From assembly GCA_050084985.1 (NCBI GenBank), contig JBITNC010000001.1, positions 47,368,001 to 47,432,000 of the forward strand: a stretch of 64,000 bases of DNA, given 5' to 3'. Below are positions 13,130 to 24,584 of this stretch, piece after piece. This DNA comes from Nageia nagi. Its lineage: Eukaryota; Pinophyta. The notes under the pieces were generated by a model. The model made no database searches and had not been told where the DNA came from. It saw nothing but the letters and a program-made list of their open reading frames with translations. The position numbers and the translations under genes are program-made. The stretch's first letter is position 1. Each line of letters starts with the position of its first letter.

Positions 13130-14590
13130 CTATTAAGAGAAAATAGAAAGTCATTGGTCTAATAGGAATATTTTGATAAGAGAAACTCCTCAAGATACAA
13201 ATCAAGTTTACCCAAATCCTATTGATTGTGACTTAGATACAGTTAGACAATTTGTATCATATTTAAGAATCCCTCATTCTTCTCATGCCAATAGTCTTCC
13301 TTTAGATCTATAATATTTAGTATAAGATACATAAATAGTTAATGATGTGGAATAAATTGAAGAAAATAACATACCTCCTTCACAAAATCATTTATCTAAT
13401 ATTGTCCTTCAAAATGGTCCTTTAAGAAGGGGAATTTATACTCCTTCTAGAATAATTTGATGATATAATCTTCATTCATATAGCTACTCCAAGTCTAAAA
13501 TCAAGAGAGCTTTCTAGAGTTAATAAAATTCATTTTCATGTTTTAAAATCAAATATGTCAACTCCTTTGTCAAGTCATAGGACACCTAGACAAGGGTGTG
13601 ATGTAAGATGTAATCATGACCTAACAAAGTTTAGCTTGCAAGGAATACCTCCCTATGTTCATAGGAAAGAGAATCTACCTTAAAATATACAACAAATATG
13701 ATGAAAATTTATTTTGTATAATCAATGTGTACAGCAATAGAAGAAACCCCTTGGGTTTATTGAATAAAAAATATTACAAGCATAGCTAGTGTTTAATTTA
13801 TATCAAAAAAAAAACACCAACAATGCATCCTAACAAGCAAGTTGTATCAAACCAACATCTACATAATAAAATGTTGGATAGAGATATAAAAGCACAACCT
13901 AAGGCATGATCTTTATCACCACAAGGTAATGGAGTGTATAGATATCAAGATCCTTATCTAACTAAGAAAAGAGAAAGTTCATTTAGAACTTGGAAAAATG
14001 AGCTTCAAAGGTATCACTTACCTCCATCCAGAGATGAGGGACAACCACACTATCCTCTTATACCACCACCACCTCAACAACCTCCACCTCCTCCACCATA
14101 TGATGGAGCTTATTATGATGCCCAGACACCTCCTAAATCAATATATGAATCATTCCCAAGATATGAAGAAATAGTGGATCCTAGGAATGATGAATGTCCC
14201 ATATATCAAAATAAATTAGAAAAAAATGATGATCTTCATAAAACATTAATGGAAATAAAAAAGGATTTATGTTTTCAATTTAAATAAAAGGTATCATAAG
14301 AAATCATTTGTAATGAACCTATTCATCCTAGTGTTCCTAAAAAAGAGATTCTTTTTAAATTTGGAATTGTAAAAATTGAACCATTCAAAGGAAAGAAAGA
14401 TCCCAAAGAAAATCTTATATGATTTAAGTATTCAAGTTATGTCATTGGTAATGATGATGCATTAATGCTATATATCTTTCCTATGATACTTTTTTGACAA
14501 GCAATGGATTTAATTGGATCATTGATACCTGCAAACCCTCATCAACCAACTATTCATATTGAAATAGTCTAAATTACCCAATCCTCATTA
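13130..14590 (+). pseudogene. gag of element E
   Basis: Degenerate gag. The longest open piece (13934-14287, 117 codons) has a proline-rich centre (PLIPPPPQQPPPPPPYDGAYY) followed by an acidic part; proline-rich N-terminal regions are common in gag. Downstream, in the same general frame, KIEPFKGKKDPKENLI (about 14365) and NDDALMLYIFPMIL (about 14447) match the start of the Retrotrans_gag domain, where DP-x2-HL and an F-P-x-L-G-A-W segment are expected. Stops break it at about 14286 and 14419. Upstream of 13934 reading frames are shattered; a second possible segment reads YPNPIDCDLDTVRQF near 13215. It is a dead copy. After about 14580 the translation jumps directly to the RNase H to integrase linker. 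Confidence 0.65.
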
Positions 14591-15890
14591 GAAATGGATG
14601 GATTAGAACATGTGGTTCTTGATATTACAATGAAATATAAAAATTTATGGCATATCCAACTAGTGAAATTCTTAAGATATGGAATCCTACCCACTGACTT
14701 AAAAAAATTGGCTAGGAAGGCATTTAAATTAAAAGCCTCCTAATTTTCTATGCTAGGAGATGTCTTATATTGTAGATGTTTTGATGGAATATTACTTAAA
14801 TTCTTGGAATGGGTATATTTTAAAATTGTAATTTCATGTGCACATGATAAAATATGCAAAGGGAATTTTAGTAATCCTATAATCATAAGAGACTAATGCA
14901 TATGGGCTATTATTGGCTTACCATGGAGCATGATTGTATTGAACATGTTAAAAAATGCATAAAATACTAACAAAATTCTAATTTATTTAATCAACCATCA
15001 TAAGAATTACAACCCGTGCAATCATTATGGCCATTTTTAATATGAGCACTAGATCTCATAGGTCAAATATCTCCCACTTTCTCAAGTGGTCATAAGTTTA
15101 TAATAACCACTATAGAATATTTCACAAAAAAGGTTGAAGCTATTCCTATGATCTCCAAAAAAGGATCAAAGATAGAAAAAATCATAGAAAATCACATCAT
15201 TTATCATTTTGGAATTCCCACTCAAATTCTAATATATAATGGGAAGAATTTCAAAAATAAGAATTGTTAACTTTATGCAAAGGATATCATATTCAAATTC
15301 ATTTTTCAACGTCTTATTATCCTTAAGGTAATGGACAAGGTGAGGTTACAAATAGAACTATTCATATTATTCTATTCAAAATAGTTTATAATTCTCATAG
15401 ATATTGACATGCAAGGATTTCATATGCTTTATGGGCCTATCACACTAGTATTAGAACTACCACTGGCTAACCTCATTCTCACTTGTCTATGGGGCAAAAG
15501 TAGTTTTAATATTAGAAATAGAAATAATGTCTTTGTGAATTGCTTTACAATATTTTATTATATGTGAAATAGCCTATAAAACATGACTAGACCAATTATT
15601 ATTATTATATGAAAGATAAGTTAATGTATTAGAACACATGTGTACCTATCAAAATCATATTAAATGAACTTTTGATAAAAGGGCTAAAATTTATGAATTC
15701 AATATATGAGATATAGTACTAAAATAAAATTAATAAAATTCATAGATGGAGAGGAAACTTCATGATAAGTTTTCTCATAATTGGTTAGGACCTTACATAA
15801 TTAAAATAATGTCTGGTTTAGGAGCATATCACTTAGCTATCATGGAAGATAATGAAGAGTGTGAATCGATACATATCAGTTAAAGTTGCT
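14590..15890 (+). pseudogene. Integrase of element E
   Basis: Begins with the linker between RNase H and integrase (FLRYGILPTDLKKLARKAFK, then GDVLYCRCFDGILLKFLE), followed by a damaged HHCC region, catalytic ALDLIGQISPTFSSGHKF near 15045, TIEYFTKKVEAIPM near 15108, the second catalytic position reading IYNGKNF where DNG is expected, the Glu box GNGQGEVTNRT near 15332, and a C-terminal module NWLGPYIIKIMSGLGAYHLA near 15780. The Asp of the second box is changed to Tyr and there are many stops and frameshifts. It is the closest thing to pol left in this element. Confidence 0.8.
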
Positions 15891-15977
15891 TTGTTTCATT
15901 TTATGTATATATTGTAAATATTTAGATAATAAATTTAAATTTTCAGATTGAACTAATAAAAATAAATGAATTTAATA

Positions 15978-17016
15978 AATGGAAATCAAAAAGGTTAAGA
16001 GTGTTCATGTGCTATTGGAAAGAAAAGGAATAAAGCAAGAACCATGGTTTGAGAAGTCTAGATATTTGGGAGATAGAGCTATATCCAAACTCATAGAGTT
16101 TACTTTTAAAGAAGCATATAATTTTCTTTGATTACCTATTAACATATATAGGGATCTAGCCTTGAGGCATTTTCTAGGTACATTTGATGGATGGAAAATT
16201 TGTGTTAAAGGAGTTAATCTTGACATTTATATATATAGGGATATGTTTTTCCAAGATTTTTATCATTATTATGAGAATATGCATAAAATAAATTTGTTAA
16301 GCTTGTATTGGCCCATTGTAGCACCTAGACTCATACTTGAGTATACTTTTAATGATTGGGTTTTAGACATTGCATTGCAAAATCTACAAATCTTAAATCC
16401 AATTCTAACTTGGATGAATCAACTTGTAGGAGACCTATGTCATCAAAAGTTAATATATGATTTTTCCCCTATGTTTGTTCCCAAACCAACTAAATCAAGA
16501 GGAGTTAAAATAAATATCAATAAAAACATTTCTCAAGTAAATTCAAGGCTTCTCATTTCTTCATCTTATGACCATTAAAAAAGAAATTTAACAATAAAAA
16601 GGTTAGAATTCCCTAATATTTATAATTTGATTTACCTAAAGAAGTACGATTAGTGATAGCCATGAAATACTTTGAAAATCATACATTAAATACATGGGAA
16701 TTAAAAAATAAATGGTTTAAAAGTTGCAAATGAAGTGAAGGCACAAGAAATATGGATGGAATAAGAATCTGATATGAGTTCATTACAATGGTTTTGTCTA
16801 AATTAGCCTTATGAAAAACCAAAAATTTTGATAGATTATGTTGAAAATGTTCATATCAAATTTATGGGACATTCTTTTACTTTTACTTTAGTTATTTTCA
16901 ATCAAGTATTGTCATATATTACACCATCCTTTACAAATGATAAAATTATATATAATTATAGTTCATTATTTAGTACTAATTATTGTATGAATAATACTTT
17001 GAATGTGAAAACATGA
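15978..17016 (+). pseudogene. Extra ORF downstream of integrase, unknown family
   Basis: Starts with ATG at 15978 (MEIKKVKSVHVLLERKG) about 90 bp after the end of pol and reads, with only one stop near 16131, to 16578 (about 200 codons), then less cleanly to 17016. It is much better preserved than the integrase beside it. Segments include KSRYLGDRAISKLIEFTFKE, FLGTFDGWKICVKGVN, IYRDMFFQDFYHYYENM and LSLYWPIVAPRLILEY. I recognise no domain; there is no signal peptide, and no transmembrane segment is evident. Extra ORFs after pol are known in plant Ty3/gypsy elements (established knowledge), so this is probably one. An env-like role cannot be argued from the sequence. Confidence 0.5.
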
Positions 17017-19925
17017 TTTGACTAGAATATTCAACATCTTAATGAAAGAAAATGAATTAAAAATATCGTTTATCAAGAAACCAATATTGTTGATATTAAG
17101 AGTTTTTTTGTCACTATAGGGAGTCTCATCTCATACTTTCCATTATTGAACCCTCCATTACAACTGATACCACCACCTCTTATTTCATTACATATTACAT
17201 ACATACCTTCCTTTTTCATGCTTCCTAAAGTACATACTAAAGCTTCAACTTCATCTATAAAACCTAAGAGAGTTATCAAAAAATTTAGGTCAAAACATAA
17301 ACTACTACTCCCACCACTCATTTCATATCTTATTTACTCTCAACCATATATCTTAGGACAAGGTCTTCTTCAATTGTGACTGAGGTCTTCCTACTATTAC
17401 TTCTTAGATCATAGACATTAGGTCATTTGTAAGAAACTTGCATACCAATTGATGTATTCATCATCGCCCACATAATATCCATAAATGTTTTTATTATGAC
17501 TCCATGTTTTTTATTTCTATCATTCATCACACCACACATTGGTCTATTGATCATACCCTCCATACTCAATGTCACTTTCATCCTATTACTCATAGTACAA
17601 CCCTTCATTCAATATAGAATTTATTATGCTTAGATAAATAAATATTACACATGCATGCACACACACACACACACATAAAGTTATTGCTAAAGCATATTCA
17701 TTATTGGGATGTGTTTTCCTATATGTTTATACCATACCATTGTGTCCATCTTGTTCATTACCTCCATCATCATAAAACTATTAAGTATCAAATATGATAA
17801 TCCTAATGACTTACCTAAATATGCATACACATTATACATCCATTCAAATACTATTCACATATACAGTTATACATATAAATAAATAAGTAGTTTATGAGTA
17901 TGATATTCATATTCTATTTTATCAAAATATATTTCTCAAGGTTTCTAAAACTTAGGATGATAAACAAACATAACCTTGATACATTTTTAGGATATTATGA
18001 ACTCACACACTTTTACATACATGAAAATCTTGAAACAATCAAAAATATGATGTTCCTTGAGCATAATTTTTTGAGTGATTATTCATCTTATTATTTTGCT
18101 TCATATTGAACCCATGATATAGTAAGGATACATTCAAAAATATAGAAAAAAATATTTCTAAAAAAAATAAAGAAGTAGAGTTCTTCAGTGATTACAGTAT
18201 CCTCTATCAAGACTATGAATTCATGATTGGCAATAGAGCAAGGTTGTAATGGGATCTAGGAGTTAGTCTTCACTAGGCTATAGATGCCTTTCTAGAAGTG
18301 AGGTATACCTTATGAAGTTGATATATATCAATATCCATGATGGATCTCTGGATTTTTCATACGAACAAATCAGCTTACATATTTTATGCTCTTGGAACAT
18401 TAGATTTGTAAGCATTAATAGAAGGAAATGAACATCATTGCACACACATGAGTTCATAATAAACTTAGGTGTATCATAACTTTGTTTTATATCATCCCTA
18501 GTAGATGAAACTAAAATAAAATATTATTTTATGAATTTAGTATGAATATGTTATCCATTACACTTCTTTATTATATTATACATTCATTTCACTTCACTTC
18601 ATAACACATATATTATTATTACAATCTTGGTAAGTTAACTAGGATGTTATGTTTGAGATTCAAATAGTTATACCATTTATTCATGTTCATTTATCCATGA
18701 GTGTATGTTCATAGTGTCATACATTCATACATCCATACCATTTCATATATATATGTTATCCCATTATTTATGTCTAAAACCATGTGTATAATAGCTAAGA
18801 ATGGAAAATGATGATATTTGATTCCATACTACTATAAATAAAATATTATTTTAAATCATGACTAGATCATTAAAAAAGCAATAATAATGATCCATAACAA
18901 ATTAAATCTATAACATTGTATCATTTACCATCCTAATCACCTCATATAGGAACCATTCATCCATAAAACTATTAAATAGCATCATCATACAATCTAATGT
19001 AAACCAACATGGATTATCCATCAATATGAAATATAATTTTAAAATCAAACATAACCCTAAGTAGATCATCCATAAAATAATGCATGATAATATCAAAATA
19101 ACAATTCATCAAAATATAATCATGAACATGAGTATGAGTATTTGGATACATCATATATATATAATAATCATAAAATTCCATCTCCTAGCCATCTATGCCA
19201 TCCATATAATAAAATCAATCATGATCACCATGATCAAAAAAGAATCTAATGTAATACCATCAATGAATATAAGTCTATAACATGATATCATAAGCCAATA
19301 ATAAAATAACATAACAAAAAGAGACTAAATGCTAAATCCTCAAAGGAATCATCATAGGCACTACCCTCACCACCTCCTTGGTAGCTGTAATCACCCATCT
19401 ATTAGCCTATCTGCATTAAAGGGCTACCAATACTCCTCTCTACTCTAAGCTTTGATGATCTATGTATATGGTGATAACAAGGAGTAGTAACCTCCTGGTA
19501 GGAGTAGCTATAGTCCTACCTCTACCTCTCTATGCATTGGTACTATCCTATACCTCACTAGATATAGCAGCTAGAAGTGTACAAATGTCCAAAGGAATAT
19601 AACCCAAAGGAGGAATAGGATACTCTAAACCAAGTGCATATGCTAAAACACCCACTAACCACATGTTAGACACTCCTTAATAGTAATCCCTCTATTGATA
19701 TATATCTTTGATGAAAGTGGATGAATGCCTCTTTGCACCAATTATAATCCCCTCTGCTCCTACCTGTTACTGTAATGACTACACCATGGCTCATGCCATA
19801 TTCCTCTCCTTCTTGTATATATCCCAATCCATTCTATACTTGATCCTATCCTTGTCTATGTATTTGAACTGATGAATCTAAGTACATAAAAACTCATTAG
19901 CTTGATGAGACTAATCTACTAATGA
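17017..19925. other. AT-rich low-complexity region of element E
   Basis: A stretch with many CAT, CATC and ATCAT words and little structure. It includes an AC dinucleotide run at about 17656-17676. Short open frames on both strands at 17073-17379 overlap one another and show no motif. From 19330 to 19925 the minus strand may be the tail of the PMD gene, but no motif survives. Confidence 0.4.
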
Positions 19926-21739
19926 TCATGATTGCCCAAGTAAAAACTTGAACTCCTTAATCTCACTAAGTAATGATTCATAACTATGAACCTTAGGGAC
20001 TAGTCTTTCCTCCTTTGAATCCCCCTCACCTATATCAATCTCCTCCTCAACCCCCATCTCCATCATAGGTATATCCTTTATGGGGTCCATCTCAACATCA
20101 TGCTCCCCCTCCACACCAAGCCCTACACTAAGATCTTCCACTCATTATCTCACTTAATGATCTTGGTCACCCAGATTAGCCTCCTCTAGCTCAGCTTGCC
20201 ACTAGGTAGTAAAAACCTTCATTTCTTCCACATCATTTGCATCTTACTCTTCCTCTACATAATTATCCCCCTTAAGAACAAGATCAACATATACTAAGGG
20301 CTCAAGGCCCTCTATGGGAAGGGTTCCCTCCCTTTAATATCTTACAATATTTGGAGGAATATCTTGTGTGAGCCCAAACTATCTTCTGATGTGATCAAAA
20401 TGAAATTACTCTAAGAAATTGGTCCATCAACCACTAAGAACCTAGCCTATCTAATTCCTGTAAGCTTAGTCTCGAGATCATTCCATACTGGATACAAGCA
20501 ATATGGATGAAACCTAACATGATAAGGAATGAGTTTCCTAAGCATATCTCAAAAAAAATGCACATCTTTATGAACTTCATCAGTAGGGTGGATATAGAAA
20601 TCTTCCCTCCATATCATTATATCAGTCTAATACTCTACATGGCTAGAAAAACCAAGAATAGAAATTCCATGAGGATGTGTAATGATAATATGCTTGTATA
20701 CCATTGCCTATAAATTAATAGTCATTGATAAGGAGGTTGTATGATCTTTTGAATAAAAGAATAGGTCTTTATAACATTATTCTAATAAATTAGGATCCCA
20801 AGCAAAAATAGTACCATGTTGTATCATGTTTTCCATCATGGGAAGAAATGACCAAGGAAAACTATTATTTCCCATATCAGGAAAATCATAATACTAAATC
20901 AATCCCATAAAGAATGAGAATCTAATGCTCCCCTGCTGATCCTCATGCTAATACTATAAATAACTAATCCCACCTAAGCTAATCTTATACATAATTACAT
21001 CTACCCTATTAGCTTCATATAGGTAATAAATAGTTGATTGAACTTTTTTTCTATCAATGACATGTTAAATCCTTTGGTTGTAGATAGGAAAGCAATATAA
21101 ACAATGAATTTCCTCCATGGTGATCATCATCTCCCCTATTGAGAGATGAAAAGTAGACATGGTGGAGTCCCACCTCTCAAGTAAAGCCACCATGAGAGGG
21201 AAATCCCAATGAATGTGATCCATATAGGTTCCAACTCCAAAACCCACACTTTGAAGAAAAGTGTGGTCCCTAGTAGTAAGGAATGGATGACCCTCCTTAA
21301 GGATCCTAGGATAATGACTTCTGGGGTCGAATACAACCTGAACCTAGAACAAGAGTAAATTAACATCCAAGTCTAATTTAAATTTATTTAATATCAAAAA
21401 TAAGAGAAATCAAATTCAAGGCCAAACATCAATAAATGAGTGGCCAAGTAGTAGAGTCATCGATGTTGAATATCAATGAACCTAAAACCCTTCAACCTGA
21501 GCTGATGATCATAGCCTAGATGCCCAAAAGGGGTCCAAGACATAAAAAGCTAAACCAAAAGCAAAATCTAAGCAGTCAAAAAATACCTAAGCATAATAAC
21601 AATGAATCCTACAATTTTCAATTTTTAAATTAGGCCCTAAGATTGAAAAATTAAGTAAAAAATTAAAAAAGAGGGTTTAAAACCCTACCTCTTCTCTAAT
21701 TGGCCTAATATGGATAGTTGTTCTCCTCCTCGATGGCAT
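19926..21739 (-). pseudogene. Plant mobile domain (PMD/MAIN-like) gene, antisense in element E
   Basis: Predicted exon 1 runs from ATG at 21739 to 21689 (17 codons, MPSRRRTTIHIRPIREE) and ends AG/GTAGGG. A 345-bp intron, with a pyrimidine-rich end TTACTCTTGTTCTAG, gives exon 2 from 21343 in phase 0, open to a stop at 21065. Exon 2 carries the PMD core: TFLQSVGFGVGTYM, LLERWDSTMSTFHLSIGE, MMITMEEIHCLYCFPI, matching the family pattern of ALVERW, THTFHLP-GEMTVTLEDV and LLGLPI. Downstream the frame is broken but PMD-like residues may continue to about 20340. The 19926-20141 piece is acidic (71 residues, from MEDLSVGLGVEGEHDV). PMD proteins are known both as host genes (MAIN, MAIL1) and in plant transposons. 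Here the gene sits opposite to gag and integrase inside the LTRs. The C-terminal part is a pseudogene; the exon structure is inference. Confidence 0.65.
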
Positions 21740-22000
21740 GTTGTCTCATAAAAAGTAATGAGGAAGCTAAGTAAGTGGCCCACTATAGGAAAATGCAGCA
21801 AGTCGATAAGAACCCAAGAAAACCATAAGAGACAAATGAGAGAATGATAACTCATTTTATCATTTTTATTTTGACTGCAACTTGGGATGTCAACGATTTT
21901 AAGTTTGATGCTAATGACTCAAGTAGGACATTAGCGATTTGACCAAAATGTTGATGACCCATAATATTTTTAAAAAATTTCAAAAATAAATAAATAAATA

Positions 22001-22005
22001 AATAT

Positions 22006-22068
<63 letters not shown>
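22001..22068. repeat. TA dinucleotide microsatellite
   Basis: About 30 TA units with one interruption, then ACACACACA (22068-22080). An open minus-strand frame across it (YIYIYI) is a repeat artefact. Confidence 0.95.
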
Positions 22069-22074
<6 letters not shown>

Positions 22075-22077
<3 letters not shown>

Positions 22078-23515
22078 CAAACACTTAATCCCTCTTTGTA
22101 GCATTCTATCAAGAACTTAGATAAGGCAAAAATAAAAATATGCATGTATACAAACATATATTTACAAAAATATTCAAAAGCCCTCTTCAAATGCTTCATC
22201 ATGAATCCTTGATGAGGTAACAAAAATATATCAAAAATCAAAATAAATAATATTCTCACTTATTAAAATAGCCTAAATCACATGTTTATAAGAAATTGAA
22301 TCTAACAAATAGTTCAAATTTCAAAAAATCATACATGATTAAAAAGCATGATACAACCTTTTGTGTAAGATCATCATGTGCCTTCATTCATAGGAAAAAA
22401 GTAGCAAAAATCAAATCAACTATATACACAAAACTTGTAGGCTATCTCATACTAGCTTTGGAATATGGAGAAAAGCTAAGCATTATCACATACCTACCAC
22501 AAATAGCATACAGTATAGAGGTAGATGCAAGTAACATTTTGGTATACACTATAATGGTTTTCAAAAAGTGATAAAGTGCAAAAGTGATTACAACATGATT
22601 TGATCATGATTCAATTAATCAAATTTGACTTATTCATAGAGATTATGTCAACTTTTAAACATCAATTTAGGCATTGAACCAACAAGTTAGGTAACTTGAA
22701 CAAAACACCTCTATCAAAATAAAAAATACAAAAAACCTAAGCCCTCTTTCTAGTATTCTATTAATAATTTAGATAAGGTAATACAAAAAATGTATGCATA
22801 TATAAATGTATGCATATTAAAAATACATAAAAATATTTAAAACCATCCTCTCGCATCTCACAGTGAGTCCTTGACAAGGTGACATTAAAATGCCCCTTCA
22901 TGAGTCCTTGATTGGAAAATGATCATTATAAACCCCTCATCCTAAATCTTCAATGTTGTAAAAAATAATAATAATAATAAAATTATTATTATTCAAATTA
23001 AATTAATTTAAAACTTCCAAAAAAATTTAAAAATGTGTCAAAGACAAAATGAGCAAGCCTCTTGCTTATCGCTTCAACCAATGTTAAATGTTTTGAAAAA
23101 CCTAAAGCTATGAGTAATTACAAATTTGAAAAATGATCCTTCTTTTGATAGGTAAAAGAAGGATGGGATTGAATACGAATGAATACATTGTATAAAATTT
23201 TGCACAAGATCATCATGTAACCATAATACTAGGACAAAAAATATAGAAATTGAATCAATTTTATTCCCAAAGTATGATTCCTTATCACATGCTAGCTTTG
23301 GCATGTAAAGATGACATAGAAGCTCATCATGCAACTACCACAAACAACACATGGCATATTGATAAAATATAAGTCTCACTTAAATAATACAACCACACTA
23401 CTTTCAAAATGCTTCAAATGCAAAAGATCAAAAATGAATTCAATCAATCAATTTTTCCTTATTCATAGAGAATAGGTCAATCTAAAACTTTAACTAAAGT
23501 CAAAAATACAAGTTA
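22075..23515 (+). repeat. Duplicated ~700-bp unit in the 3' region of element E
   Basis: 22075-22730 and about 22735-23515 are diverged tandem copies. Matching landmarks occur in order: CCCTCTTT-GTATTCTAT then TTAGATAAGG, TCCTTGA-AAGGT-AC, AAGATCATCATGT, CTAGCTTTGG, ACTACCACAAA, TTATTCATAGAGA. The second copy also has a short match to the LTR start (GATCCTTCTTTTGATAGGT at about 23138), so an LTR edge may have been copied into it. No coding capacity. Confidence 0.6.
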
Positions 23516-23589
23516 AAAAACTTAAATGCATCCACCTCCTGAAAGGTAAATTTTTGAATTACCCCCCATTTACAATTAGAGGATAATTC

Positions 23590-23603
23590 AAAAAGGGGTA
23601 AAA
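23590..23603 (+). other. Polypurine tract of element E
   Basis: AAAAAGGGGTAAAA directly precedes the TGTAGACACT start of the 3' LTR, the normal position for priming of plus-strand DNA synthesis. Confidence 0.65.
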
Positions 23604-24522
23604 TGTAGACACTCAAAAATGACCATTCTTTCGATAGGTGAAAGAAAGATAAAAAATTAAAACATTATTATAAATTTTACAATAAAATGCCAATTATCAA
23701 CATCTAACATCAATTTTCTGGTGATCCAAGCAAAATATCAGCATTCGATACCTAAACATAAGCAACTCTTTGATTGGCAAAATCAAAATAAAAATGGTAA
23801 CTTTTGAGTTAACTTGGATAAAAAGCTATGGTTGACAGATGACTCAGCATCCATCCTACATGTTCATGCTTCAGATTACAACCATGAAAAAGTTGAATAA
23901 GCTTTTTTATCTAGATTTTTGTCTCAAAATTGGAAACTTTATTCGTTTCCAAAATCTATAAGTTAAAGCTTCAACATTGAAGTAAGGGATCCAATTTGAA
24001 AGCAAAGTTACTATTTCAAAATATATCCAAACTTAGTGATTTGAGTGCTTTACTATTTTACACCTTTACATGTTTATTTTACATTTAGTATTACATTTAT
24101 TTTTTGATATGAATAGGTATGTCTGATATCTTTTTTGTTCACATGTGTGCAAGGTCCATAGGTGCTAAGTAGTGGAGTTGATTAGAGACATTCGTACAAA
24201 GTTGAAGAAGAGAAATCTAAACTTTTTATATGTTCTAGAAGATTATTTTTATAGCTTGCATACACTATTATAGAAATACCAACAACTGCTATCAGATGCT
24301 AATGATCAGGGTCAATTGTTGAACAATTGAAGGGGGTCACTAGTGAGTCTGTAAACTACCACATAGGCTAAAATTTATTCTATAAAAGCCCTTTTAGAAA
24401 GAAAATGAATCAAATGGATTCATAATTGTATTATTGTGGTCTATTTGAAAATTAATAAAGAAAATATTGGTTGTAATGTTTATTGTCTTTTTTACTAATA
24501 GGGTTACTTTTTGAGTATGAGA
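23604..24522 (+). repeat. 3' LTR of element E
   Basis: Direct repeat of 10438-11357. It keeps the start TGTAGACACT. A TATA-like TATAAAAG lies at 24381-24388, in a position where the 5' copy is mutated, and AATAAAG lies near 24455. It is followed by GAATT, the candidate target-site duplication. Confidence 0.8.
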
Positions 24523-24539
24523 GAATTGATCAATCATCG

Positions 24540-24540
<1 letters not shown>

Positions 24541-24580
<40 letters not shown>
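24541..24580. repeat. TA dinucleotide microsatellite
   Basis: About 20 TA units just outside the 3' end of element E. Confidence 0.9.

Positions 24581-24584
<4 letters not shown>

Larger units (their letters stand above)
10438..24522 (+). mobile_element. Ty3/gypsy element E, ~14.1 kb, internally deleted
   Basis: Two direct repeats of about 920 bp (10438-11357 and 23604-24522) bound gag and integrase sequence on the plus strand. The 5-bp flanks GAACT and GAATT differ at one base, as expected for an old target-site duplication. Between the LTRs lie a long leader, gag (13130-14590), integrase (14590-15890), an extra sense ORF (15978-17016), a long AT-rich region, an antisense PMD gene (19926-21739) and a duplicated 3' region. 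Protease, RT and RNase H are missing between gag and the integrase linker, so the copy is non-autonomous. Length and organisation resemble large Tat-clade elements, but the diagnostic second RNase H is in the deleted part, so clade is inferred. Confidence 0.8.

Noticed and set aside
13934-14287. Proline-rich 117-codon ORF as a host gene
   Set aside because: It is followed in the same general frame by gag-core sequence and integrase and lies between the LTRs of element E, so it is part of gag.
15978-17016. Extra ORF of element E as an envelope gene
   Set aside because: No signal peptide, clear transmembrane anchor or cleavage site is visible, so an env call is not supported.
17073-17379. Overlapping open frames on both strands
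   Set aside because: They are mirror frames of low-complexity sequence with no motif and no codon pattern favouring either.
21852-22259. 135-codon minus-strand open frame
   Set aside because: Its core is a translated TA microsatellite (YIYIYI); the rest has no motif and lies in the duplicated 3' region of element E.
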